Shown piece after piece: positions 1 through 7,348 of a stretch of DNA of 38,878 nucleotides. Origin of the DNA: Myxococcales bacterium (GTDB lineage Bacteria > Myxococcota > Myxococcia > Myxococcales > Myxococcaceae); the NCBI GenBank assembly GCA_020846875.1, contig JADLDB010000143.1:1-38878 (forward strand), written 5' to 3'. Below the pieces are notes generated by a model. The model did no database searches. It had not been told where the DNA came from and saw nothing but the letters and a program-made list of their open reading frames with translations. The position numbers and the translations under genes were made by a program. Within the stretch, counting starts at the first letter, position 1; each line of letters starts with the position of its first letter.

Positions 1-1
1 C

Positions 2-127
2 GTGCGACGGCGGGCGTCGTACCGACGCCGCGCGAGCATCGAGGTGAACGAGCTCGCCGAGCAACTCCTCCAGGCGGTGAAGGCCTGCCCCGGCGAGACG
101 ATGACGGTGCTGGCCGCGCGCGTCGGC
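2..127 (+). pseudogene. 3' truncated gene fragment cut by an IS3-type element
   Basis: A reading frame enters from the left edge and codes about 42 residues, Arg-rich at first and then a helical stretch (NELAEQLLQAVKACPGE) followed by MTVLAARVG. This resembles a small helix-turn-helix or C-terminal helical domain, but I cannot name the family. The plausible protein ends near 127, where a sequence typical of an IS3-family end begins. The frame stays open to 232 only by reading into the element. The gene therefore looks truncated at its 3' end by the insertion, and its 5' part lies outside the window. Function unknown. Confidence 0.35.
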
Positions 128-179
128 TGGGCTTGCCCCGGTTTCGTAGACACTTTTCGAAGCATGATGGGTGCCCAGC

Positions 180-494
180 ATGGAAACTGCAGAGCAGCGA
201 AAGAAGCGGCAGCGGCGAAACTTCACGGATGAATTCAAGGCCGGAGCGGTCCGGCTCGTGGTCAAGGAGGGGAAGAGCATCGCGGAAGTGTCACGCGACC
301 TCGAGCTCGTACCTTCGGCGCTCGGGAAATGGGTGAAGCAGGCGAAGGTGGACCGAGGAGACGGCCCGCCAGGCGCGCTGACGACGGAAGAGCGAGAGGA
401 GCTCGGCCGCCTCCGCAAGCAGGTCCGCAAGCTCGAGATTGAGCGAGAAATCCTAAAAAAAGCGGCGGCCTTCTTCGCGAAGGAGAGCGAGTGA
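180..494 (+). CDS. IS3-family transposase OrfA
   Basis: The 104-residue protein has the OrfA plan: a basic N-terminus, a helix-turn-helix (FTDEFKAGAVRLVVKEGKS, then IAEVSRDL) around residues 14-45, and a C-terminal leucine-zipper-like helix (LRKQVRKLEIEREILKKAA) around residues 75-95. OrfA binds the IS ends and is normally fused to OrfB by -1 frameshifting; the A7G run at 455-462 lies where that happens in IS3 elements. I start at the ATG at 180; an in-frame GTG at 171 is an alternative. The stop overlaps the GTG of the orfB remnant. OrfA looks intact, but without OrfB it has no catalytic partner here. Confidence 0.85.
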   Translation: METAEQRKKRQRRNFTDEFKAGAVRLVVKEGKSIAEVSRDLELVPSALGKWVKQAKVDRGDGPPGALTTEEREELGRLRKQVRKLEIEREILKKAAAFFAKESE

Positions 495-553
495 AGTTCT
501 CGTTCATCGCGGAGAAGGCCGGCGAGTTCAGCATCGTCGAGCTGTGCGGGGTG
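491..553 (+). pseudogene. IS3-family transposase OrfB, 5' remnant
   Basis: A GTG at 491, in the -1 frame relative to orfA and overlapping its stop, begins a protein reading VKFSFIAEKAGEF then SIVELCGV. This is the characteristic N-terminus of IS3-group OrfB proteins. After residue 21 the match ends abruptly; the frame continues for about 70 codons with unrelated sequence. The rve/DDE integrase core is absent. From 554 to 653 I recognise nothing. Confidence 0.7.
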
Positions 554-653
554 AAGATGTCGTACGCGTCGCGGAACAGCGCGTACGGAGCGGAGAACCT
601 CGAAGAAGGTGAACGAGCTGCTGGTGAAGAAGCTGGGGGGGCTGAGGCCCGCC

Positions 654-1274
654 TCAGTTGCTCACGTTCGACATCTGGAACGTCTTCCCGAGGGTCCATT
701 GCCCGTCGCCATCGGCGTCGGTCCACTTACTCACCAGGTACGTCAGTCGATCGCCGTCTCGCTGGATGACCTCCTGGGTGGTGAGCTCGTTGAAGCGGCC
801 ACCCGCGCGCGTGCTGCGCCAGCTGACCTCCAGCCAGTCGCTGACGCGGGTCTCCCGGACTGAGTCCCGCAGCCCGTCGAGGTTCTCGTCGGCCTGCTCG
901 ATGCTGCGCTCGCCCTTCAAGTCCAGCGAGGCGATGTACGGACGCTTCGCGACCTTGTGCAGGCTGACGGTGTACCGGCTGCCGTCGGAGAAGGTGGTGC
1001 GGGTCGTGTCGGGAATCGTCCCCGCCTCGAGGCCCGGCAGAACGTCCTCGTCCCTCACGGGCCCGACGGACACCACCTCGACGTGGCGCAGGCGCACCAC
1101 CATCCCCACGACGTCCACGGCGAAGAAGTCGACGTCCCACTCGGGCGTCGGCTTCGACTGGGCGGGCACGCGCTGCGAGGCCGCGACGCCGGCGTCGAGG
1201 CCGGGCGGAGGCGCGGCCAGCTTCGCGGGGCACGCCGCGAGCCACAGCCCCAGGAGCGGCATGGCTCGCCTCAC
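654..1274 (-). CDS. Small secreted lipoprotein with DxDGDG loop
   Basis: A predicted lipoprotein of 206 residues. I chose the GTG at 1274 because it overlaps the upstream stop (GTGA) and supplies Arg residues before the hydrophobic stretch; an ATG lies four codons later at 1262. The signal is VRRAMPLLGLWLAAC with the lipid Cys at residue 15. The rest is rich in polar beta-type sequence and ends with DADGDGQWTLGK, an EF-hand/calcium-loop-like motif. A stretch reading ENLDGLRDSVRETR resembles DFNNKYDFRSTATR in the protein encoded just upstream, so the two may share a domain. It is last in a three-gene overlapping operon. No family recognised; probably surface-attached and working with its neighbours. 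Confidence 0.7.
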   Translation of the reverse strand: MRRAMPLLGLWLAACPAKLAAPPPGLDAGVAASQRVPAQSKPTPEWDVDFFAVDVVGMVVRLRHVEVVSVGPVRDEDVLPGLEAGTIPDTTRTTFSDGSRYTVSLHKVAKRPYIASLDLKGERSIEQADENLDGLRDSVRETRVSDWLEVSWRSTRAGGRFNELTTQEVIQRDGDRLTYLVSKWTDADGDGQWTLGKTFQMSNVSN

Positions 1275-2674
1275 GGGCACTCCGGCGGGGGCTGGTTGCA
1301 CGAGTCGCGCAGCGTCGGAGACGAGGTGCAGGGCTTGTCGTTTGCGCGATCCGCCGGCGCCGCGCACGTCGCGCAGCAGTAGAACTCGGGCGCGTCCGAC
1401 AGCTTCGAGTCCATGCAGTCGTAGTACCAGAGGCCCTGGCACGTGGAGCACGCCGCGTTCACCCCGATGCCGCCGTGGCAGAGGTTGTACGTGGGGCAGG
1501 TGATGTCCGCGAGCTTCTGCTTCCAGCCGCAGCGCACGCGCTCCTCCTCGGTGCCGGCGCAGACGACGCAGTCCTCCATCGAGCTGCGCGGAGGCTGCAG
1601 CGGGCCTTCGTGCGTGCAGCCTCCACAGTAGTGCCCGCAGGCGTAGATCTGGTCCGAGCCGTCGTCGTGGTTGGCCTCGTCGTGTGGCGCGCCGGCCCAG
1701 TGGAGCATTTCGTGCAGCGCCGTCGAGCAGAGATCCTGGTCCGACAGGCGATCGAGTTCCGCCGGGTTCCACGCCATGCGCGAGCGCGCGTCCTTGTCGG
1801 GCACTTGGTTGGTGGCGGCGATCGCTCCGGCGCAGTCGTTGCCGCAGCCGACGAGGATCTTCCGCGTCGTGACGGTCGCCCACGCGAGGGTCGCGAGCTC
1901 GCGGTTGGCGAGGTCGAGGCAGCCGAGGCGGTCGAGCGCACACGCGAACGCGCGCATCAGCTTGTCGCGGTGCGCCTGCGTGCAGGCCAGCGACGTCGAG
2001 TCGTCATGCGGGCCAGAGGGCACGCCGGCGAAGCCGATGGTCGTCTGGCCGATGGTGTGCGTGTTCGCCAGCTCGGGCGCCACCACCCAGTTCCGGAAGC
2101 CGTTGCACTTCGCGCCCTGCCACGCGACGTCGTCCATGCGGAAGCGACGCGTCTCGGTCCACGCGCCCGTCTCGGTGGCATCGACCTCTTCGACCACGTC
2201 CCAGCCATCGTTGGAGGCGGTGCGGGTGGCGGTGCTGCGGAAGTCGTACTTGTTGTTGAAGTCGCGGTCCTTCATCACCAGGCGCCGGCCGTCGGGGAAC
2301 TCGTCGATCACCACGTCCCAGAAGGTGCGCTCGTCGAGGTCCATCGACAGGCGTTCGTGGCCGTCGGGCAGCCGCTCGAGGATCCACCCCGGGCGTCCGT
2401 TCGCGCTCGGCTCGTAGCGGTACGTCAGCGCGCCGTCGGCGTCGCGCAGCGCGAGCAGGTCGACCTTGCCATCTCCATCGAGATCCGCCGACTGCCCGGC
2501 CCACGCGCGGCCCAGTTGCTCGAGCAGCCCCGTCGCCTGCTCGCTCACCACGCCGTTCCACGCGCTCACGTCGATGCGCGCCACGCCCGGCAGCGACGCA
2601 TCGGGGACGTCGGCGGGCGGCGTCGAGGAACAGCCGGCCAGCAGCACCACGCACGTCGCGAGCAGCGTTCTCAT
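1271..2674 (-). CDS. Metzincin-like zinc metalloprotease lipoprotein
   Basis: Predicted lipoprotein of 467 residues, signal MRTLLATCVVLLAGC with the lipidated Cys at 15. Residues near 65-80 hold a calcium-loop-like DLDGDGKVD. Residues 321-332 read HEMLHWAGAPHD, which fits HExxHxxGxxH/D: three zinc ligands and the catalytic Glu322 of the metzincin clan. SSM at 364-366 could be the Met-turn. The C-terminal third is Cys-rich (CGHYCGGC, CCATC), so an extracytoplasmic, disulfide-bonded enzyme is likely. The ATG at 2674 overlaps the upstream VWA gene's stop (ATGA) and its own stop overlaps the next gene's GTG, so the three are probably co-translated. Proteolytic activity is inferred from the motif; I cannot name the family. 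Confidence 0.75.
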   Translation of the reverse strand: MRTLLATCVVLLAGCSSTPPADVPDASLPGVARIDVSAWNGVVSEQATGLLEQLGRAWAGQSADLDGDGKVDLLALRDADGALTYRYEPSANGRPGWILERLPDGHERLSMDLDERTFWDVVIDEFPDGRRLVMKDRDFNNKYDFRSTATRTASNDGWDVVEEVDATETGAWTETRRFRMDDVAWQGAKCNGFRNWVVAPELANTHTIGQTTIGFAGVPSGPHDDSTSLACTQAHRDKLMRAFACALDRLGCLDLANRELATLAWATVTTRKILVGCGNDCAGAIAATNQVPDKDARSRMAWNPAELDRLSDQDLCSTALHEMLHWAGAPHDEANHDDGSDQIYACGHYCGGCTHEGPLQPPRSSMEDCVVCAGTEEERVRCGWKQKLADITCPTYNLCHGGIGVNAACSTCQGLWYYDCMDSKLSDAPEFYCCATCAAPADRANDKPCTSSPTLRDSCNQPPPECP

Positions 2675-3672
2675 GGCGCCACCTCGAAGGTGAAGGACAC
2701 CGGCTCTCCGCCGAGGCTCACGTTCCCCGAGACCGCCTCGGCGCCGTCCGGCACGCGGCAGGTCCGCGTGGCGTAGCCGCCGGCGTAGGCGCGCGCGAGG
2801 CGATCGAAGAGCGCGGGCAGCGACTGCGTCGGCACGAAGGTCACGATGCCCCCGGTGGCCTCGCCGATGCGCCGCAGGTCGCGGAAGGCCCTCGACGCCA
2901 GCACCAGCGTGCCACCGTCGGCCTGTCCGTACGCCACCGCGTCGACCGTGACGCCCAGCGACGTGGCCCGCGTCAGCACGTCCTCCAGCTTCGTCACCGA
3001 GTGGGTGTCTTCGCCGTCGGTGACCAGCAGCACGCGCGCGGGGACGGGGCCGGCGTCGAGGGCCGCGCGCTCGCCCGACACGCCGGGCAGCACGTCGTCC
3101 AGCGAGTCGTAGATCCACGTGGAGGCACCCGGGTACAGCAGGTCGGCGCCGGCGACGAGGTCCTCCGGGTACGACGTGTACCCCGCCAGGAGGCGCGCCG
3201 CCTTGAAGCCTCCGTTGGCGCGCACGCCGAAGTCGAACAGCGCCACCCGCCAGGTCGGCGCCCGCGCGAAGAGCGTCTGCGCGAGGGTCTTCACGGCCTC
3301 CACCCGCGTGTCGTCGGGATCGGTGGGGCAGCCGGTGCAGGTGCTGGGCGAGGCGGAGTTGGAGCCCGAGTCGTCGACGATGATCGCCAGCACGCCGGTC
3401 GTCGCGCCTGGGAAGGTGTCGGCGCCGCTGCAGGGACACGGGGCGCCCGAGCAGGAGATGGCCAGGCGCTCGGGGCTCGGCGCGGTCGCGCCGCCATTGG
3501 TGGTCCGCTCGAAGGCGAAGACGCGGAAGGTGTCGGGGCTCGCGCCGCCGTCAGGCACCGCGGGCCCCGGCTCCACGCCGAGCACCTCGACGACTCCGGA
3601 CCCGCCGCCGCCGCCGCTGCCGCAGCCCGACCAGCACGCCAGGATCACCACGAGTGCGCCGCGCTTCGTCAT
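2671..3672 (-). CDS. VWA-domain secreted lipoprotein
   Basis: A 333-residue exported protein with an N-terminal hydrophobic segment (ALVVILACWSGC; lipidated Cys 13 or 17) and a Gly/Ser linker. From about residue 95 it carries a von Willebrand factor A domain: LAIIVDDSGSNS supplies the DxSxS of the MIDAS metal site, a Thr follows in GASTWIYDSL, and LLVTDGEDTH supplies the distal Asp. Such domains bind protein ligands through a divalent metal. Start ATG at 3672 is supported by GAGGAGG six bases upstream. It is the first gene of the operon with the metzincin-like protein and small lipoprotein, suggesting a surface complex. Many Cys residues (CSGAPCPCSG, CTGCPTD) suggest disulfides. Confidence 0.85.
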   Translation of the reverse strand: MTKRGALVVILACWSGCGSGGGGGSGVVEVLGVEPGPAVPDGGASPDTFRVFAFERTTNGGATAPSPERLAISCSGAPCPCSGADTFPGATTGVLAIIVDDSGSNSASPSTCTGCPTDPDDTRVEAVKTLAQTLFARAPTWRVALFDFGVRANGGFKAARLLAGYTSYPEDLVAGADLLYPGASTWIYDSLDDVLPGVSGERAALDAGPVPARVLLVTDGEDTHSVTKLEDVLTRATSLGVTVDAVAYGQADGGTLVLASRAFRDLRRIGEATGGIVTFVPTQSLPALFDRLARAYAGGYATRTCRVPDGAEAVSGNVSLGGEPVSFTFEVAP

Positions 3673-4109
3673 GGCACGCCTCCTCGACGGAAAGTATGCC
3701 AATCGCGGGGCCCAGCGTCTGCCTGTCACCAGTCGCCGCGGCGATCCTGCTTCTTCGCCGACTGGTGGCCGGGGCAGTGGAGGTGCAGTACGTGATGTCC
3801 GCCGCCAGCACGCCGGAGAAGCCCCCGCCGTTCACCCGCTCGTCGCGCAGGACGCGGTAGCCGGCCAGCAGCGCAAGGCGCAGGGTGACACCCCGGTCCG
3901 CGTCGTCGCGCCGGGTTGCTCCGCGTACCAGGCGCACTTCCGGATGAGGTGGGCCGCGCCCGCCGCGGGCTTCGGCTTGTCGCGCAGCGCCACCTGTTGT
4001 TGACCGCGCTGGTTCGTGATCAACGTATGCGTTCAGCGGAGGCCGTTGCCGGTTGAGTCGGCCGCCACGTCCGTCGAGTAGAATGCCGCGCGCATGCGCG
4101 GCGGCCGGA
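3673..4109. other. Gene-poor stretch with unrecognised short frames
   Basis: Upstream of the VWA operon there is no intact gene. On the minus strand two overlapping frames (about 4023-3832 and 3937-3700) read as short, partly natural-looking protein pieces (QQQVALRDKPKPAAG; LAGYRVLRDERVNGGGFSG) that would need a frameshift to join, which suggests a decayed gene I cannot identify. The promoter of the minus-strand operon should lie in the right-to-left approach to 3672, but I see no convincing promoter boxes. Confidence 0.3.
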
Positions 4110-4190
4110 AGTTACGGCGAAGCGGGCGACCTCATCCTCAAGGAGGCGGACGCCTGCACGACGCCCGGCGAGCAGGGCGCGCTGTTGCGC
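4110..4190 (+). pseudogene. Transposase OrfA-type fragment (IS3-like)
   Basis: About 27 codons read YGEAGDLILKEADACTTPGE followed by QGALLR. This is close to the pattern '..ILxEADACxxPGExGALLRREGLYSS' of OrfA-type helix-turn-helix transposase subunits. The match ends exactly where an IS91-type fragment begins in another frame at 4191. No start codon or upstream helix is evident. It is a short relic of a second element, different from the OrfA at 180-494. The assignment rests on one motif from memory. Confidence 0.5.
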
Positions 4191-4323
4191 TGGCCTGCAG
4201 CACCTGCCACGACGCCCGCCTCGTCGCCTTCTCTTGCAAGGGCCGCGGCTTCTGCCCTTCCTGCACCACCCGGCGCGCCCTGGACACGGGCGCCCACCTC
4301 GAGTCCGTCTTGCCTCTCAGTCA
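4191..4323 (+). pseudogene. IS91-family transposase zinc-ribbon fragment
   Basis: The frame reads ACSTCHDARLVAFSCKGRGF then CPSCTTRRALDTGAHLESVLPL. Two CxxC pairs around an 'LVAFSCKxRGFCPSC' core and a following 'AHLxxxVLP' are the hallmark of the N-terminal zinc-binding region of IS91-type (HUH, Y2) transposases. The catalytic HUH and Tyr region is missing, and the frame stops at 4336 after running into unrelated sequence. It is a truncated relic joined on the left to an OrfA-type fragment and on the right to an RHS fragment. Confidence 0.7.
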
Positions 4324-4479
4324 GACACCCTGGTGAGGCAGGTCTGGGACAACGCGACCATCGGGTGTGCTGGGTACTCGGGCGGATGGAAGCAGGGTGG
4401 CCGGCTCGCGAAGAGGACGGATGCCACCGGCGACACCTACTACGCGTACAACGAGCTCGGGAAGTTGATGGCCGAGAAC
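4324..4479 (+). pseudogene. RHS/YD-repeat protein fragment
   Basis: Roughly 52 codons read DTLVRQVWDNATIGCAGYSG, then GRLAKRTDATGDTYYAYNEL and GKLMAEN. The 'GRLxxRTDATGxTxYAYxELGxL' pattern is the YD repeat of RHS proteins, which form shells around toxins in contact-dependent competition or make wall-associated glycan-binding repeats. Only about one and a half repeats remain, without start, signal or core. The open frame runs on to 4776 (see next entry). Confidence 0.65.
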
Positions 4480-4776
4480 GTCGTGCTCCCGGGCTCTTCC
4501 TCATGCGACCCCCAACACCAGCGGGAGTTCTGGCAGGCGATGGCCAACGGGTGCCTCGGTCGCGCGGACTGGGAGAGCGTTCTTAATGAGGACTTCTGGT
4601 CAGCTCCCCAGAAGTCGCCTTGTTGGACGTTTCTGGCGGTGGCTCGAGAGCAGCCCGAGTTGGTTCTTCGACTGTCCGGTCCGGAATTGGCTGCAGACCG
4701 TGAACTCGATGAATTCTGTGCCGGCGAATTATCTCAGGACGAGTCAGCGGCTCTCCTGTCAGGTCATGTCCCGTGA
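4480..4776 (+). other. Unrecognised frame downstream of the RHS fragment
   Basis: In frame with the RHS piece, about 98 codons follow and end at a TGA at 4776. From an internal ATG at 4540 the 78-residue product would read MANGCLGRADWESVLNEDFW and so on: an acidic, Trp-containing small protein with natural-looking composition. The G+C content falls to about 58% over 4561-4800 (my count), well below the neighbours. It could be the 3' end of a rearranged RHS tip, a small immunity-type protein, or another relic. I recognise no family. Confidence 0.35.
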
Positions 4777-4917
4777 GCATGCTTTTCGAATACCTCTCGC
4801 CGAGTTCGCGCAGCGCGGACCCTCGCGAGCAACTCTCTGTCCATTGGATCAGCCTGTGGAGGAATCCAAGGGCGCTCCCGCTCGCCCACGTTGCGTTAGG
4901 CTCAACCGCCGAGCCCC

Positions 4918-7044
4918 ATGTCGCTCTCCATCCCCGAAGACCAGCTGCCGGTCGAGCTGTCCCCGTTCGCCGCCGTCGAGGCCGCGTACCCCCAGGAGCT
5001 CGCCCGCGCCACCGACGCGCTCCGCCGCGGCCTCCCCGTGCTGGTGGAAGCCGAGAAGGAGCTCACGCCCTACGTCTACAAGTGCGTGCGCGATCGCCTG
5101 AAGAAGGAAGGCAAGTCCTTCCTCTACCTCGACGGCCGCCCCATCAACGAGCTGCCCCCGCTCCCCCCAGGCCTCGGCCTGGTCGCCACCATCGTCTTCT
5201 ACCTGCGCGAGGCCGTCCGCGGCGCGGTGGAGAACCGGGTGCTGGTGCTGCCTCACCTCGATCTCCTCACCACCTCCGTCGGCGGACTCACCAGCGAGGC
5301 GCGCGAGGTCATCCCGCTCCTCTACGAGAACCCCGAGATCTGCCTGCTCGCCTTCCGCGATCCCTCCTTCCCCCTGCCGAAGGTGATCGACAACGTCTTC
5401 CCCCGCCGCGAGGCGCTCCTCGGCGTGCCCCGCGAACGCCTGGGTCAGCTCGTCACCCAGCGCGAGTCCCGCAAGCTGTCCCACGAGCGCGCCCTCAAGC
5501 CCTACCAGCTCTACAAGTCCGTCTCCGGCGTCAACGCGGTGCGGCTGCGCCGCCTCCTCTCCACCCTCGTCGGCGAGGACTACCCGACCGATCCGAAGCC
5601 CGCCTACGCGCAGCTCCGCCAGGCCACGCTGGTGGGCCAGCTCACCCTGCCCGACGTGGACCTCCACAAGGACATCGGCGGCTACGCCCGGGTGAAGGAT
5701 CGGCTGGGCAAGGAAATCCTCGACGTGCTGGCCCTCAAGGACGCCAGCGCCGACGAGGCCACCATGAAGCGCATCGAGGGGCTCATCCCCCGCGGGATGA
5801 TCTTCTGGGGCCCGCCCGGCACCGGCAAGACGCTCTTCGCCAAGGCCATGGCCACCTCCCTGGGCGCGGCCGTCAGCATCGTCTCCGGCCCGGAGCTCAA
5901 GTCCAAGTGGGTGGGCGAGTCGGAAGAGAACCTGCGCCAGGTCTTCACCCGCGCCCGCCAGTCCGCCCCCGCCATCATCGTCTTCGACGAGCTCGACTCC
6001 TTCGCCACCGCGCGCGGCACCTACCAGGGCAGCGGCGTCGAGCACTCCATGGTGAACCAGTTGCTCACCGAGATGGACGGCTTCCGCAAGGACGAGCTCG
6101 TCTTCGTCGTCGGCACCACCAACTTCGTCGAGTCGCTCGACCCCGCGCTGCTGCGCCCCGGCCGCTTCGAGTTCCACCTCCACATCCCGTACCCCAACGC
6201 CGCCGATCGCCGCGCCATCCTGGCCATCTATGACGCGAAGCTGGGCCTCGAGCTCTCGCCCCGCGCGCTGGACTACGCGGTGAAGCGTTCCGGCGACCTG
6301 GTGGAAGGCCAGGGCACCCACTACTCCGGCGACCACCTCCAGGCGCTGTGCCGCGCGCTCGCCCGCATGCGCCTGCGCGAGCAACGCCAGGGTCCCCTCG
6401 AGCCCGACGACGTGGAGAAGGCCCTGTCGAGCTGGGCCGAGCGCCCCGTCCTCACGCCGCACGAGGAGAAGGTGGTGGCCACCCACGAGGCCGGCCACGC
6501 CGTCACCGCGCTCTTCTGCCCCGGCACCCCGCCCATCGAGCGGATCAGCATCCGCGGCGACCTCGTCGGCGCCCTGGGCTTCGTCAGCTACGCCGACCGC
6601 GCGCACCGGTACGTGGTGACCCGCGGGCAACTCGAGGCGCAGATCTGCACCCTCTTCGGCGGCCGCGAGGCCGAGCTGCTCTTCTTCGAGGATCTCTCCA
6701 TCGGCAGCGCCGGCGACCTCGACCGCGCCACCGAGATCGCCCGCGCCCTGGTGGAGCAGTTCGCCATGGCCGGCGAGGGCGCGGGCGTTCGCCGCATCGA
6801 CGCCCGGCAGCAGGAGCGCCACGCCGATCCGATCTCCGACTCGCTCAAGGCGCGCATGGAGGCCGAGGTGCAGCGGATCCTCGACGCCCAGCGGCAGCGC
6901 TCCCGGCAGCTCCTCTCCGAGAACAAGGAGCTGGTGCGCACCCTGCGAGACCTGCTGGTGGAGAAGAAGGTGCTCGATCGCGAGGCGCTCGCCACGCTGC
7001 TCCCGAAGACCCCCGGCCACGAGCCGCCGCCCGAGGAGACTTGA
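4918..7044 (+). CDS. Soluble FtsH-like AAA+ ATPase with M41 peptidase domain
   Basis: A 708-residue protein. The central AAA+ module has Walker A GPPGTGKT (298-305), Walker B IIVFDE (353-358) and the second region of homology around ALLRPGRFEF. The C-terminal M41-type zinc peptidase has HEAGH at 523-527 and a third-ligand candidate Asp600 in SAGDLDRAT, the FtsH arrangement. Unlike FtsH there is no N-terminal membrane segment; instead residues 1-250 hold a region with Walker-B-like RVLVLPHLDLL and sensor-like LLAFRDPSFPLP but no P-loop, perhaps a degenerate AAA module. It probably unfolds and degrades cytosolic targets. It leads a three-gene cluster with an 88-residue protein and an FHA protein. 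Start ATG at 4918; the ribosome site is weak. Confidence 0.9.
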   Translation: MSLSIPEDQLPVELSPFAAVEAAYPQELARATDALRRGLPVLVEAEKELTPYVYKCVRDRLKKEGKSFLYLDGRPINELPPLPPGLGLVATIVFYLREAVRGAVENRVLVLPHLDLLTTSVGGLTSEAREVIPLLYENPEICLLAFRDPSFPLPKVIDNVFPRREALLGVPRERLGQLVTQRESRKLSHERALKPYQLYKSVSGVNAVRLRRLLSTLVGEDYPTDPKPAYAQLRQATLVGQLTLPDVDLHKDIGGYARVKDRLGKEILDVLALKDASADEATMKRIEGLIPRGMIFWGPPGTGKTLFAKAMATSLGAAVSIVSGPELKSKWVGESEENLRQVFTRARQSAPAIIVFDELDSFATARGTYQGSGVEHSMVNQLLTEMDGFRKDELVFVVGTTNFVESLDPALLRPGRFEFHLHIPYPNAADRRAILAIYDAKLGLELSPRALDYAVKRSGDLVEGQGTHYSGDHLQALCRALARMRLREQRQGPLEPDDVEKALSSWAERPVLTPHEEKVVATHEAGHAVTALFCPGTPPIERISIRGDLVGALGFVSYADRAHRYVVTRGQLEAQICTLFGGREAELLFFEDLSIGSAGDLDRATEIARALVEQFAMAGEGAGVRRIDARQQERHADPISDSLKARMEAEVQRILDAQRQRSRQLLSENKELVRTLRDLLVEKKVLDREALATLLPKTPGHEPPPEET

Positions 7045-7046
7045 GA

Positions 7047-7313
7047 ATGGCCACGCTCACCCTGCGGCTGGAGATCGACCCCGTCACCCGGAAGAAGAAC
7101 GTCCTGGTGAAGCTGGACAGCGACGCCGACGCGCTCCCCATGGAGCACGAGGAGCAGCACAAGAAGCTGGTGGAAGCCCTGCTGGCCGGCGGGCACGTCA
7201 AGCCCGAGGAGCTGGGCACCATCACCATCGAGCGCGAGGGCCAGGGCCCGGCGCAGGGCGAGGCGAAGGGCGATCAGCCGGCCCAGCAGGAACCCGTGGC
7301 CAACAAGGGGTAG
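7047..7313 (+). CDS. 88-residue conserved-looking partner of the FtsH-like protein
   Basis: Starts two bases after the FtsH-like stop, so the two are surely co-transcribed. The protein opens with a beta-type stretch (MATLTLRLEIDPVTRKKNVL), then a charged helix (MEHEEQHKKLVEALLAGG), then TITIERE and a Gln/Gly/Glu-rich disordered tail. The 'IDPxTxKKxxLVKLDSDADALPxEHEEQHKKLVEAL' layout suggests a small alpha/beta adaptor. No catalytic residues are evident. Inference: it may deliver substrates to, or regulate, the AAA+/peptidase. Small accessory proteins beside FtsH-like proteins occur in ternary-type conflict systems, but I cannot confirm membership. Confidence 0.75.
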   Translation: MATLTLRLEIDPVTRKKNVLVKLDSDADALPMEHEEQHKKLVEALLAGGHVKPEELGTITIEREGQGPAQGEAKGDQPAQQEPVANKG

Positions 7314-7348
7314 TGTGCGGGCGGGTCTTTTCAGTGGGGAAGACGAAC

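Larger units (their letters stand above)
128..553 (+). mobile_element. IS3-family insertion sequence, truncated remnant
   Basis: The left end appears to start near 128 with TGGGCTTGCCCCGG followed by TTTCGTAGAC, the style of terminal repeat seen in IS3-family elements. It is followed by an intact orfA (180-494), an A7G slippery run at 455-462 and only the first 21 codons of orfB. No right inverted repeat is visible after 553. The element has lost most of the DDE transposase and should be unable to move by itself. The exact left boundary and any target duplication cannot be fixed from one end. Confidence 0.7.

Noticed and set aside
491-769. A 92-codon reading of the orfB remnant as a full gene
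   Set aside because: Only the first 21 codons match OrfB. The remainder is unrelated and overlaps the end of the convergent lipoprotein gene.
2671-3672. The VWA lipoprotein as the missing vWA partner of the MoxR ATPase
   Set aside because: It has an export signal and lies in a separate minus-strand operon, whereas MoxR works in the cytosol.
4844-4869. TTGGAT-N14-ATCCAA inverted repeat upstream of the FtsH-like gene as an operator
   Set aside because: Six-base arms with a long spacer are expected by chance, and no regulator is linked to it.
4849-7020. A 723-codon minus-strand frame opposite the FtsH-like gene
   Set aside because: Low-complexity His/Gly/Leu composition. The opposite strand carries full AAA+ and M41 motifs.
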